Of a stretch of DNA of 64,000 nucleotides, positions 8,752-17,212 are shown piece after piece. The position numbers and the translations under genes were made by a program. The stretch comes from Mucilaginibacter ginkgonis (GTDB lineage Bacteria; Bacteroidota; Bacteroidia; Sphingobacteriales; Sphingobacteriaceae), in the NCBI RefSeq assembly GCF_009754905.2, contig NZ_CP066775.1, positions 2,480,001-2,544,000 of the forward strand, read 5' to 3'. The first letter of the stretch is position 1. Every line of letters starts with the position of its first letter. Below the pieces are notes generated by a model. It ran no database searches. It was not told the DNA's origin and saw nothing but the letters and a program-made list of their open reading frames with translations.

Positions 8752-8912
8752 TTTAATATTTGCTGCCGCAAAGATGCCAATGGTTTTTAGACAATTACAA
8801 TTTTCACTTCTGATTTTTTCTTAGTTAATAAATTTTCACAAATTTTAGTATTGTAACATTACTGTTGCAAATATTGCTTATCTTTATGGCACCCTTTCCC
8901 CTAAGAAAGTAA

Positions 8913-10511
8913 ATGACTGACAGACATTTAACTGCGCAGCACCTTGCAGCTGCCCCGCCGGCCGTTTTTGGCAATGCAGAATTGATACATCTGCTTAACC
9001 GCACTACCTTTGGTGTAAGCCGGAGCGATATCAACGCGCTTAGCGGTAAGAATTTAAACCAGGTTGTGGCAACGCTGTTTACACAACCTGCAGTACCGGC
9101 GCCTCCGGTAAATGGTTATAACGATGCCAATTATACAGATGCAAATGTTCCGGCCGGTACAACCTGGGTAAACGCGCCATACACAGACGGTACTGCAAAC
9201 AGCCGCAGGCTTGCATCTTTCAAGGCCTGGTGGATGGGCCTGATGATCAATCAGAATAGTAGCATCCTGGAAAAAATGGTGCTTTTCTGGCACAATCACT
9301 TCGCTACGCAGACATCAACTGTTGATGATGCCAGGTTTGTGTACAAGCATAACGCGCTGTTAAGGCAATACGCGCTTGGCAATTTTAAAGACTTTGTAAA
9401 GCAGATCACCCTCGACCCGGCGATGCTCAAATACCTAAACGGGTATGTGAATGTTAAGTCGGCACCTGATGAAAACTACGGCCGCGAATTGCAGGAGTTG
9501 TTTACCGTTGGCAAAGGCCCCAATTCTAAATATACCGAAGATGACGTTAAGGCGGCTGCCAAAGTATTAACGGGCTATACTATAAATACAACGCTGATAT
9601 CATCATCGTTCGACGCAACCCGTCACGATGCTACCAATAAAACTTTTTCGGCCTTTTATGGCAATACTGTGATCACTGGCAAAACGGGTGCAAATGGGTC
9701 GACCGAATTGGATGATCTGATCAACATGATCTTCAAGAACAACGAGGTAGCTTTGTTTATTTGCCGAAAATTATATCGCTATTTCGTTTACTACAACATT
9801 GACGCCGCTACAGAGGCAAACGTGATTGTACCATTGGCAGATATTTTCCGCAAAAATAACTACGAGATAAAACCAGTATTGCAGGCACTTTTCACCAGCG
9901 ACTACTTTTATGCCGATGCCGCCAAAGGCTGTGTAATTAAAGACCCTGTTAATCTGGTGGCCGGCATGATGCGCGAATTTAACGTTACCCTGCCGGGTGA
10001 TGCCGACTATGTGAACCAGTATTATATGCTGACTTACCTGCAAACCATAGCATCTAACATTGGCCAGAGCATTGGGGATCCGCCTAACGTTTCAGGGTGG
10101 CCTGCGTATTACCAGGTGCCGGAGTATCACGAATTGTGGATCAACTCTGACACCCTGCCAAAGCGCAACCAGTTTACAGATACGCTCATCGGTAATGGTT
10201 ATACCCGCAACGGCAAAAAGTTAGTGATCGATACAGTTGCCTATACAGCCTCATTGCCAACCCCTGCCGATCCGAATTTGCTGATCACAGATATGCTTGC
10301 CCAACTGTATCAGGTTACAGTTTCGCAAGAAACAATTGATTTCCTAAAAGGCATCCTGCTCTCAGGCCAGATATCAGACCATTACTGGACGGATGCCTGG
10401 AACGCTTTGAAGGCCAACCCCACAGACGCGGCTAACCTTAAGGTGATCACTACCCGGTTGCAAACGCTGTATAAATACATTATGGACCTGCCAGAATACC
10501 AGCTATCATGA
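8913..10511 (+). CDS. DUF1800 family protein
   Basis: A 532-residue member of DUF1800, recognisable from LIHLLNRTTFGVSRSDI near the N-terminus, the FWHNHFAT segment, ENYGRELQELFTVG and DPPNVSGWPAY. DUF1800 proteins are nearly always encoded immediately upstream of a DUF1501 protein, as here with a 4-bp ATGA overlap, so the two products probably act together. Their biochemical role is not established. No classical signal peptide is evident. The start ATG at 8913 is the first in frame and lies about 30 bp after a near-consensus TATCTTTA promoter box. Confidence 0.93.
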   Translation: MTDRHLTAQHLAAAPPAVFGNAELIHLLNRTTFGVSRSDINALSGKNLNQVVATLFTQPAVPAPPVNGYNDANYTDANVPAGTTWVNAPYTDGTANSRRLASFKAWWMGLMINQNSSILEKMVLFWHNHFATQTSTVDDARFVYKHNALLRQYALGNFKDFVKQITLDPAMLKYLNGYVNVKSAPDENYGRELQELFTVGKGPNSKYTEDDVKAAAKVLTGYTINTTLISSSFDATRHDATNKTFSAFYGNTVITGKTGANGSTELDDLINMIFKNNEVALFICRKLYRYFVYYNIDAATEANVIVPLADIFRKNNYEIKPVLQALFTSDYFYADAAKGCVIKDPVNLVAGMMREFNVTLPGDADYVNQYYMLTYLQTIASNIGQSIGDPPNVSGWPAYYQVPEYHELWINSDTLPKRNQFTDTLIGNGYTRNGKKLVIDTVAYTASLPTPADPNLLITDMLAQLYQVTVSQETIDFLKGILLSGQISDHYWTDAWNALKANPTDAANLKVITTRLQTLYKYIMDLPEYQLS

Positions 10512-12094
10512 ACAGACGCGATTTTATAGGAAAAGCGCTTCCGGCAGGCGTAGTCATGCCAAAGCTGATCAACGATCTGACGTTTAAGGCATTTGGTGTT
10601 TCGCCGTTTTTAGAGGCTTTGGTAGCGGCGCCTACAGAAACAGACCACGTGTTAGTTCTGATTCAGTTGAACGGTGGTAACGATGGGTTGAATACCGTTA
10701 TCCCTTTTGACCAATATGATAACCTGGCGAACGCGAGGGGCAATATCATTATCCCGAAAAACAAAGTGCTGAAGCTCGACGGCACCTCATATACCGGCAT
10801 TCATACCGCCATGACAGGTCTGCAAAGTTTGTATAATGATGGTAAAGCCAAGATCATTCAATCGGTGGGTTATCCGCAGCCCAACTTTTCGCACTTCCGT
10901 GCAACTGATATATGGTTAACAGGTGCAAACTCAGACCAGGTATTAACTTCGGGCTGGGCAGGCAGGTACCTTGCCCAACAATACACAAACTTCCCGGTGG
11001 GCTATCCAAATACCATTATGCCCGATCCCTTGGCCATCCAGATAGGCTCGTCGGTATCCCCCGCTTTGCAGGGGCCGTCTGTAAATATGGGCATGGCTAT
11101 CACAGACCCAAACAATTTCTACAGCCTTATCAGCGGTAAAACAACCGCTGCGCCAAACACCAATGCCGGCAAAGAGCTTACCTATATCCGCCAGGTTGCA
11201 CAGCAAACCACGCAATATGGTACAGTAATAAAAGCAGCCGCAAGCAAAGTAACCAAGCAAGGCGCCTACCCTTCAAACAACTCGCTCGCAGACCAGCTAA
11301 AGGTAGTGGCACGATTAATTGCCGGCGGACTAAAAACCCGTGTTTACATGGTTAACATCGGCAGCTTTGATACGCACAGCGCGCAGGTAAATACCGGAGC
11401 ACAGGAAACAGGCTATCATGCAACTATGCTTGGCAAAGTGTCAGACGCTATTAAAGCCTTTATGGACGATCTTAAAGGTTTAGGTGCATCTAAACGCGTA
11501 GCCGGCATGACCTTTTCAGAATTTGGCCGCCGTATAAAGTCAAACGCCAGCGTTGGTACAGACCACGGCGCGGCAGCACCAATGATCCTCTTTGGCGATT
11601 ACATACAGCCGGGGGTTTTGGGCACAAGCCCGGTGATATCCAACAACGTAGGGGTAAATGATAACATCCCGATGCAATACGATTTCCGCTCGGTATATGC
11701 CTCGCTGCTTCAGCAATGGTTCTGTGTAGATCCAAGCACTTTAGGCGACATATTATTAAATAACTTCCAGTCCCTGCCGGTCATCAAGTCCAGCGCGCCG
11801 TGTGTTTCCACGCAATCAGAGCTTAATGCTTCCGCGGGCGATAAGCTAATCAGCAATTATCCTAACCCATTCCAGTCGGTTACGCATGTATCTTTCAAGT
11901 CTTCGGGCGGGCACGTGCTCATACAGATATTTGATGTGCAGGGCAAACTCATAAGCAATTTGGTCGACAATATTTATGATCAGGGTAACTATGAAGTGCG
12001 TTTCGATGCACAGAACATTCCGCCGGGTGTGTATTATGCCCGGCTACAAAACGGCAGCTTAACGCAAACGCGTGGAATGGTAGCGGTGAGGTAA
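10508..12094 (+). CDS. DUF1501 protein with Tat-like signal and type IX sorting domain
   Basis: A 528-residue DUF1501 (sulfatase-like fold) protein. The N-terminus MNRRDFIGKALPAGVVMPKL has a twin-arginine-like RRDF motif. The body includes VLIQLNGGNDGLNTVIPF, NFSHFRATDIWLTG and the TFSEFGRRIKSN segment. Residues 450-528 form a type A C-terminal sorting domain starting NYPNPF and containing GKLISNL and IPPGVYYARL, which directs proteins through the Bacteroidota type IX secretion system to the cell surface. tatC and porX, a regulator of that system, are also in the window. Surface export by Tat then T9SS is inference. Confidence 0.93.
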   Translation: MNRRDFIGKALPAGVVMPKLINDLTFKAFGVSPFLEALVAAPTETDHVLVLIQLNGGNDGLNTVIPFDQYDNLANARGNIIIPKNKVLKLDGTSYTGIHTAMTGLQSLYNDGKAKIIQSVGYPQPNFSHFRATDIWLTGANSDQVLTSGWAGRYLAQQYTNFPVGYPNTIMPDPLAIQIGSSVSPALQGPSVNMGMAITDPNNFYSLISGKTTAAPNTNAGKELTYIRQVAQQTTQYGTVIKAAASKVTKQGAYPSNNSLADQLKVVARLIAGGLKTRVYMVNIGSFDTHSAQVNTGAQETGYHATMLGKVSDAIKAFMDDLKGLGASKRVAGMTFSEFGRRIKSNASVGTDHGAAAPMILFGDYIQPGVLGTSPVISNNVGVNDNIPMQYDFRSVYASLLQQWFCVDPSTLGDILLNNFQSLPVIKSSAPCVSTQSELNASAGDKLISNYPNPFQSVTHVSFKSSGGHVLIQIFDVQGKLISNLVDNIYDQGNYEVRFDAQNIPPGVYYARLQNGSLTQTRGMVAVR

Positions 12095-12152
12095 TGGTCC
12101 AACCCCAGCACCTCTGCAAAGGAGAGGTGGCTTTTGTTTGTTAGCTTATAAT

Positions 12153-12382
12153 CGCCTCACCCCAACCCCTCTCCGAAAGAGAGGGGCTTGAATTTAATAT
12201 TTCCTTGCGAGAAACGAAGCAATCTCGTAGTTATCGTCGCATTTGTTCTACGCCTCATCCCAACCCCTCTCCGAAAGAGAGGGGCTTGAATTTAATATTT
12301 CCTTGCGAGAAACGAAGCAATCTCGTAGTTATCGTCGCATTTGTTCTACGCCTCACCCCACCCCTCTCCAAAGGAGAGGGGC
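12153..12382. repeat. 98-bp tandem repeat (two full units plus partial third)
   Basis: Units start at 12153, 12251 and 12349, an exact 98-bp period. Each full unit fuses two dispersed motifs: an AACCCCTCTCCGAAAGAGAGG hairpin-like block (similar blocks at 29.1 and 49.0 kb) and a TTGCGAGAAACGAAGCAATC block (related to 7.95, 48.29 and 61.01 kb). Between 12095 and 12482 there is no gene; short open frames here simply reflect the repeat period. Confidence 0.9.
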
Positions 12383-12389
12383 TTTTCCC

Positions 12390-12420
12390 TCCTCGAAGGG
12401 GAGGGTTAGGGAGGGGTTAA
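12390..12420. repeat. Trailing GGGGAGGG copy of the hairpin repeat
   Basis: CCCTCCTCGAAGGGGAGGG directly follows the 98-bp array and can fold back on itself; it is another member of the CCCCTCTCC/GGAGAGGGG repeat family. Confidence 0.6.
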
Positions 12421-12470
12421 TGCGCTGAGGCTGTCAAAGCATTCGCTGTAACTACTTTAATTTTTATTGC

Positions 12471-12478
12471 TAAATTTG
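12471..12478 (+). promoter_or_regulatory. Putative -7 box (TAAATTTG) of the MNT nucleotidyltransferase
   Basis: Exact TAnnTTTG match ending 4 nt before the ATG at 12483. No clear -33 TTG. Confidence 0.4.
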
Positions 12479-12482
12479 AAAT

Positions 12483-12785
12483 ATGGACGCTATCGTTGCC
12501 GATAACCTTGAGGAAATCAAATTGCTTATGCAAAAGCATGGGGTGGTTAAGGCATCGCTATTCGGCAGTGCGGCAAAAGACACTATGACTGCGGAAAGTG
12601 ATGTAGATTTCCTGGTAAATTTTGATTCCGGACTTAGCATAGCAGAGTATGGTGATAACTATTTCGAACTCATTTATGCATTAGAAAACTTGCTTCAGAG
12701 AGAAGTCGAAATTATCGCCGAGAAAACGCTCTCAAACCCTTATTTGATAGAATCGATCAATAACAGCAAGGTATCGTTATTATGA
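12483..12785 (+). CDS. MNT-family nucleotidyltransferase (antitoxin of a HEPN-MNT pair)
   Basis: A 100-residue minimal nucleotidyltransferase. The active-site signature is GS (28-29) followed by SDVDFLV with Asp40 and Asp42, the GSxxxxxxxSDxD pattern of MntA-type proteins. In HEPN-MNT toxin-antitoxin modules the nucleotidyltransferase modifies and neutralises an adjacent HEPN RNase (family knowledge). Here the ATGA overlap that would start the HEPN gene is present, but that gene is wrecked, so this antitoxin appears orphaned. The catalytic residues are intact. It sits just after a tandem-repeat array. Confidence 0.88.
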   Translation: MDAIVADNLEEIKLLMQKHGVVKASLFGSAAKDTMTAESDVDFLVNFDSGLSIAEYGDNYFELIYALENLLQREVEIIAEKTLSNPYLIESINNSKVSLL

Positions 12786-12858
12786 TTCCGGAAGAAAAAA
12801 GTTGTTATTTGATATTAAAGTTTCTGTTGAGGCAATAGATTATTATCTTTCAGTATGA
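12782..12858 (+). pseudogene. Remnant of a HEPN toxin gene
   Basis: The start ATG at 12782 overlaps the MNT stop as ATGA, but its own frame stops after 18 residues. One frame over, from about 12796, the reading KKLLFDIKVSVEAIDYYL matches the usual beginning of HEPN proteins paired with MNT. The switch lies in a run of six A (12795-12800); one extra A would join the ATG to this frame. The HEPN frame then ends at TGA 12856-12858, where the next gene begins. So the gene is both frameshifted and truncated to about its first 24 residues, and the RXXXXH catalytic part is gone. Confidence 0.75.
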
Positions 12859-13703
12859 TGAGATCAATATGTTTGCTTGCAATCTTTACTTTTCTTTTCT
12901 TACTTACCGCAACCGCCCAAATACCCCGTTATAAAGTTCACGCCGTAAAATTCGCTGGTACTGCAATACCATTTACCGTGAGCGACTGGGCACTGAATGG
13001 ACCAAAAACTAAAGTCGACATTAACTTTTCTGTCTGGGTGATCAAAGGCGATAATGGTAAAGTGATCCTGTTTGATACCGGGTTTCTAAAAGATGCTGAA
13101 GACGCCGCCGATTTTAAAATCAAAGATTACATCCGCCCCGATTCGGCACTAATGAAGCTGGGCATTAAGCCCGGCGACGTGACAGACGTGATCATTAGTC
13201 ACCCGCATTGGGACCATATCGATGGGGTAAGCCTTTTCCCGAATGCGCATTTCTGGATGCAGAAGGAAGACTACAATTATTTTGTTGGCCAAACCTGGCA
13301 AAAAGGTATTGGAAGCGGCGGTTTCGCAAAACGCGACGTGCGCAAAATAGTTGATCTTAACCTTGAGGGCAGACTAACGCTTATAAACGGCGATGACAAG
13401 CAAATACTTCCCGACATAAGGGTGTATACCGGCTCAAGGCATACATTCAATTCGCAATACGTTGTGGTAAATACAGGGATAAACAAGATCGTACTTGCCT
13501 CAGACAATATCTGGGTGTATTATAGCCTTCAGCATTTAAGTCCGCCTTCTAATGGCGGCACGCTGGATCCTGCGGGTTATGTCCGTGAAATGAAAAGAAT
13601 GAAAACACTGGCAAGCAATGTAAAGTTTATCATTCCCGGGCACGATGGTAAGGTGTTTTCGATATTCCCAAAGGTCGCAGACGGGATTGTTGAGATCAGG
13701 TAA
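12855..13703 (+). CDS. Secreted metallo-beta-lactamase-fold hydrolase (lactonase-like)
   Basis: A 282-residue protein with a signal peptide (1-21, ending TAQ). The metal site is SHPHWDHIDG (His116, His118, Asp120, His121), followed by GSRHT, ASDNIW and the distal IPGHDGK. This arrangement resembles the N-acyl-homoserine-lactone lactonase group of the MBL superfamily, but the substrate cannot be fixed from sequence. It probably acts in the periplasm on two zinc ions. The ATG at 12855 overlaps the remnant HEPN frame, suggesting the truncation fused this gene directly behind the toxin start. Confidence 0.82.
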   Translation: MMRSICLLAIFTFLFLLTATAQIPRYKVHAVKFAGTAIPFTVSDWALNGPKTKVDINFSVWVIKGDNGKVILFDTGFLKDAEDAADFKIKDYIRPDSALMKLGIKPGDVTDVIISHPHWDHIDGVSLFPNAHFWMQKEDYNYFVGQTWQKGIGSGGFAKRDVRKIVDLNLEGRLTLINGDDKQILPDIRVYTGSRHTFNSQYVVVNTGINKIVLASDNIWVYYSLQHLSPPSNGGTLDPAGYVREMKRMKTLASNVKFIIPGHDGKVFSIFPKVADGIVEIR

Positions 13704-13737
13704 CCTGATTATTTCGAAACCCGGTCTTGCGATTGTC

Positions 13738-14835
13738 TTAACCGTTTTCCTCTTCTTCCAATATTCGCCTCACTGTGGATCTGGCAATATCCAGTTGCAA
13801 AGCTATCTGCCGTTTCGATAGGCCCTCACTAAACATTTTCTTAGCGGCCTGCCTGTCTGCTATGGTAATGTAATTGGCCTTTTGCAGATGCTCATGTTCT
13901 GGTTCGTACCCTGCGGGGCACAGGCGTAAAAGACCGCCGCTGCGTTCAATAGTAAACAGGCAAACACGGCCTTCGCCGTAAACCTCGCTGCTGTTACGTT
14001 GCTTTATCTGTTTAAGATACCTTATGTTACTGTTTTTTTGGCTGCGGCCCATGGCAAAGGCACTATCGCAAAAGTTAATAAGCATTTTACTGCCATGCAT
14101 ATCGTTATTGGTAATTGGCCTTGTTTGGTTACGCTTAGGCGTGTGCGCCAGCGCCAGTATAGATATATGATATTTGCTTTTAATGGTCTTCAAAAATTTC
14201 ATCATACTAAGCGCGTCGCCAATCTGGCCCGCCTGGTTTGCCAGGTACGTTAGGTTGTCAATGATGAGCACCTTGGCACCGGTTTTACGCAGCCCCTCTT
14301 CAATACAATAGTGCACACGGTCTATGTAATTGCGCACATGGCCGGCGGCGGCATTAAGTTCGGCCCGAAAAAAACGCGGACTAAACTTGTAAGGCCCGTC
14401 ATAAACCGTATACCTGGCCTCAAACTGGGCAGCACTTTGTTCAAAATCTACGTATAAAACCGGGCAGGCAGCGGTTTCTGTCTTAAACGGCTCTATGTCG
14501 TTGCCGTTAGCTAAACAATTACCCAATTGAACGGCCAGTATAGATTTGCCAACATTAGTATCGGCAAATAAAATGCACAGCTCATTTTCAAACCAAAAGT
14601 TATCAAAAAGCATTTTAGGCGGCGGGCGTCGGCAGCCAACGTCCATCCACTCATTTGCACAGCGTATCTCAAAAAGGTCATCAGCGCAGTCATAGCGTTC
14701 ATCTGCTTGTTTAGGTTTTCGCAATGGGTTACGCTCCATCCCTTCGCGTATGGCATCGCGTATCATTTCAATCTGTTTCGGCCGGTCAGAAAAATGGAAA
14801 TTATCCGTTACTCCGGCGTAAGTGATCTCTGTCAT
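13738..14835 (-). CDS. RepA/RecA-like AAA ATPase with C-terminal helix-turn-helix
   Basis: A 365-residue protein. The Walker A is ADTNVGKS (92-98, Lys97) within FENELCILFADTNVGKS; Walker B is VLIIDNLTYLA; a later LALAHTPKR resembles the sensor loop of RepA/DnaB-type RecA-fold ATPases (AAA_25). The last 35 residues, with GLSKRQIALQLDIARSTVRRIL, form a resolvase-like helix-turn-helix. Such proteins occur on plasmids and integrated elements; here no relaxase, integrase or primase is adjacent, so it looks like an orphan. I chose the ATG at 14835 (MTEITYAG) rather than the TTG at 14859. An 11-bp periodic repeat lies about 90 bp upstream. Confidence 0.78.
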   Translation of the reverse strand: MTEITYAGVTDNFHFSDRPKQIEMIRDAIREGMERNPLRKPKQADERYDCADDLFEIRCANEWMDVGCRRPPPKMLFDNFWFENELCILFADTNVGKSILAVQLGNCLANGNDIEPFKTETAACPVLYVDFEQSAAQFEARYTVYDGPYKFSPRFFRAELNAAAGHVRNYIDRVHYCIEEGLRKTGAKVLIIDNLTYLANQAGQIGDALSMMKFLKTIKSKYHISILALAHTPKRNQTRPITNNDMHGSKMLINFCDSAFAMGRSQKNSNIRYLKQIKQRNSSEVYGEGRVCLFTIERSGGLLRLCPAGYEPEHEHLQKANYITIADRQAAKKMFSEGLSKRQIALQLDIARSTVRRILEEEENG

Positions 14836-15162
14836 AATATTTTCAATGGTTGGCAACAAATTTCAGCTAACGTCCGGATAGTTTTCGTGAAGCTGTTTTG
14901 TCAGTAGTTTTAAGATGTATTGCCTATGGCGATGGCATGGCGATACTATGGCGACGCCGGGCAAATTATTGCCTTAAAGCGGGTAAGTCGGCACAACTGT
15001 GGGCTTATCTATTTAATTAATTAGCTGACTAACAACACCTTGACTTTATTTATATTATAAATATTTGTCAGATATGCTAGCGCTCCCCTGGCCGTCGCCA
15101 CCCCATTTGACATCTGCCTGCAATCCTTGCTAATATCATTAGCCTTTGCCTGCAAAATTTCG
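14836..15162. other. Intergenic stretch between the ATPase and uvrB
   Basis: About 330 bp without a gene. It holds the 11-bp repeat at 14926-14958 and an AT-rich tract (15038-15070) around TTTATTTATATTATAAATAT. Iteron-like repeats, an AT-rich tract and a RepA-like gene together would fit an origin-like region, but this is only suggestive. Confidence 0.5.
14926..14958 (+). repeat. Three 11-bp phased repeats (ATGGCGA core)
   Basis: ATGGCGAT at 14926, ATGGCGAT at 14937 and ATGGCGAC at 14948 are exactly 11 bp apart, one DNA turn. This is iteron-like or operator-like and lies just upstream of the RepA-like ATPase gene. Confidence 0.6.
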
Positions 15163-15170
15163 TAATTTTG
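15163..15170 (+). promoter_or_regulatory. Putative -7 box (TAATTTTG) of uvrB
   Basis: Exact TAnnTTTG match ending 5 nt before the chosen ATG at 15176. A TTTG lies 14 bp further upstream, shorter than the usual 19-21 bp spacing. Confidence 0.4.
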
Positions 15171-15175
15171 AATTA

Positions 15176-17200
15176 ATGGATTTTAAATTAAGTTCACAAT
15201 ACACGCCCTCGGGCGATCAGCCGCAGGCGATACAACAACTGGTTGAAGGTGTCAACACGGGCGACAATTACCAGACGCTTTTAGGTGTCACCGGCTCAGG
15301 TAAAACATTTACCATTGCCAATGTAATTGAGCAAACGCAAAAACCAACTTTGGTTCTAAGCCACAATAAAACCCTTGCTGCGCAATTGTATGGCGAGTTT
15401 AAGCAATTCTTCCCGGAGAACGCGGTGAACTATTTTGTATCTTACTACGACTATTACCAGCCCGAGGCTTATATACCCACCTCTAACACTTACATAGAAA
15501 AAGACCTGCAGATAAACGACGAGATCGAGAAACTTCGTTTGCGTACTACATCGGCATTAATGGCCGGCCGAAGGGACGTGATCGTGGTATCATCCATTTC
15601 GTGCATTTATGGTATGGGTAACCCCGAGGACTTTGCAAATTCGGTGTTCAAGTTCGCGGTTGGTACCCGCATTAGCCGCAATGCTTTTCTGCACCGGTTG
15701 GTTGAGATCTTGTACTCGCGTACCACTTCCGAGTTTAAGCGTGGTACGTTTCGGGTTAAGGGTGATACCGTTGATATTTATCCTGCCTATCTTGACTATG
15801 CTTATCGTGTTTCATTTTACGGCGATGATATTGAAGAGCTAAGCAGTTTTGATCCGTCTAACGGTAAGACCATCGAGAAAATGCCGAACATGATCTTGTT
15901 CCCGGCAAACTTGTACGTGGCTCCTCGCGACAGGTTCACCAAGTCTATCTGGTCTATACAGGAAGAGTTAGAGATGCGCAAGCAGCAGTTCATTGATGAA
16001 AAACGTTTCCTTGAAGCTAAGCGCCTTGAAGAAAGGGTGAACTATGATCTGGAGATGATCCGCGAGTTGGGTTACTGCTCGGGCATCGAGAATTACTCGC
16101 GCTTTTTTGACGGGCGCAAGCCCGGTGCACGGCCTTTCTGCCTGCTGGATTATTTCCCCGATGACTACCTGATGGTGATAGATGAGAGCCACGTAACCGT
16201 TCCGCAAATACGGGCGATGTATGGTGGTGACAGGTCGCGGAAGATATCCTTAGTAGAATACGGTTTCCGTTTACCGGCCGCGCTCGACAACCGCCCTTTG
16301 AACTTTCAGGAATTTGAGAGACTTGCACCACAAACTATTTATGTGAGTGCTACCCCCGGCGATTTTGAATTAGAAAAGTCTGAGGGTGTGGTGGTTGAAC
16401 AGGTAATACGCCCTACAGGTTTGTTGGATCCTGTAATTGAGATTCGCCCGGTGATAAACCAGGTGGATGATCTTTTGGATGAAGTTGATAAAACCATCAA
16501 AATGGGCGACCGTGTTCTGGTTACTACCTTGACCAAACGTATGGCCGAAGAGTTAGCCAAATACATGGACCGCCTGAATATCAAAGTGCGCTGGATACAC
16601 TCGGAAGTGAAAACTTTAGAGCGGGTTGAGATACTGCGCGGCCTTCGCCTGGGTACTTTTGATGTACTGATTGGCATAAACTTGTTAAGGGAAGGTTTGG
16701 ATTTACCTGAAGTATCCCTAGTTGCTATCCTGGATGCGGATAAGGAGGGTTTCCTGCGCTCGGAACGATCTTTAATACAAACTATTGGCCGTGCCGCCCG
16801 TAACGATCATGGGCGCGTTATCATGTATGCAGATACCATTACAGACAGTATGCAGATCACCATCGATGAGACTAACCGCCGCCGGGATAAGCAAATAGCC
16901 TACAATTTGGATAACGGCATTGTGCCGAAAACAGTTGGCAAAACCAAGGAGGCAATCATAGAGCAAACTTCTGTTATGGACTTTAAAGGCGGTGTGCAGC
17001 GCCCTTACATCGAAGAGGAAAACATCGCCAGCATGGCCGCCGACCCGATTGTGCAGTACATGAGCAAAGCCGATCTGAAAAAAGCAATAGACAACACCAA
17101 AAAAGAAATGCTTGCCGCGGCCAAGGACATGGACTTTTTGCAAGCCGCCAAACTGCGCGACGAAATGTTCGCACTAGAGAAACAATTGCAGGAAAAGTAG
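15176..17200 (+). CDS. uvrB: Excinuclease ABC subunit B
   Basis: A 674-residue helicase-like damage-verification subunit of nucleotide excision repair. Visible parts are Walker A GVTGSGKT (37-44), the beta-hairpin YFVSYYDYYQPEAYIP, the DESH box VIDESHVTVPQI, motifs V/VI in GLDLPEVSLVAILDADKEGF and QTIGRAARN, and the C-terminal UVR motif for UvrC contact (FLQAAKLRDEMFALEKQL). The start is the ATG at 15176 (MDFKLSSQYTPSGDQP), which matches the family N-terminus; a TTG at 15146 is too far upstream and would sit before the promoter box. It stands alone, not beside uvrA. Confidence 0.98.
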   Translation: MDFKLSSQYTPSGDQPQAIQQLVEGVNTGDNYQTLLGVTGSGKTFTIANVIEQTQKPTLVLSHNKTLAAQLYGEFKQFFPENAVNYFVSYYDYYQPEAYIPTSNTYIEKDLQINDEIEKLRLRTTSALMAGRRDVIVVSSISCIYGMGNPEDFANSVFKFAVGTRISRNAFLHRLVEILYSRTTSEFKRGTFRVKGDTVDIYPAYLDYAYRVSFYGDDIEELSSFDPSNGKTIEKMPNMILFPANLYVAPRDRFTKSIWSIQEELEMRKQQFIDEKRFLEAKRLEERVNYDLEMIRELGYCSGIENYSRFFDGRKPGARPFCLLDYFPDDYLMVIDESHVTVPQIRAMYGGDRSRKISLVEYGFRLPAALDNRPLNFQEFERLAPQTIYVSATPGDFELEKSEGVVVEQVIRPTGLLDPVIEIRPVINQVDDLLDEVDKTIKMGDRVLVTTLTKRMAEELAKYMDRLNIKVRWIHSEVKTLERVEILRGLRLGTFDVLIGINLLREGLDLPEVSLVAILDADKEGFLRSERSLIQTIGRAARNDHGRVIMYADTITDSMQITIDETNRRRDKQIAYNLDNGIVPKTVGKTKEAIIEQTSVMDFKGGVQRPYIEEENIASMAADPIVQYMSKADLKKAIDNTKKEMLAAAKDMDFLQAAKLRDEMFALEKQLQEK

Positions 17201-17212
17201 GCTTATAGGTGT

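Noticed and set aside
12153..12382. Possible CRISPR array
   Set aside because: The period is 98 bp and the units are near identical throughout, with no short repeat separated by unique spacers and no cas genes.
12205..12428. Two overlapping open frames of 61 and 71 codons in the repeat array
   Set aside because: They arise from the 98-bp tandem repeat with no start context, no family resemblance and strongly repetitive translation.
15038..15075. A TTGACT...TATAAA style sigma70 promoter upstream of uvrB
   Set aside because: The Bacteroidota sigma factor uses TTG/TAnnTTTG; the AT-rich tract fits the E. coli consensus only by chance, and the TAATTTTG box is closer to the gene.
16017..16677. 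Antisense open frames in uvrB
   Set aside because: UvrB motifs are complete on the opposite strand; the shadow translations are Ser/Arg-rich with no domain.
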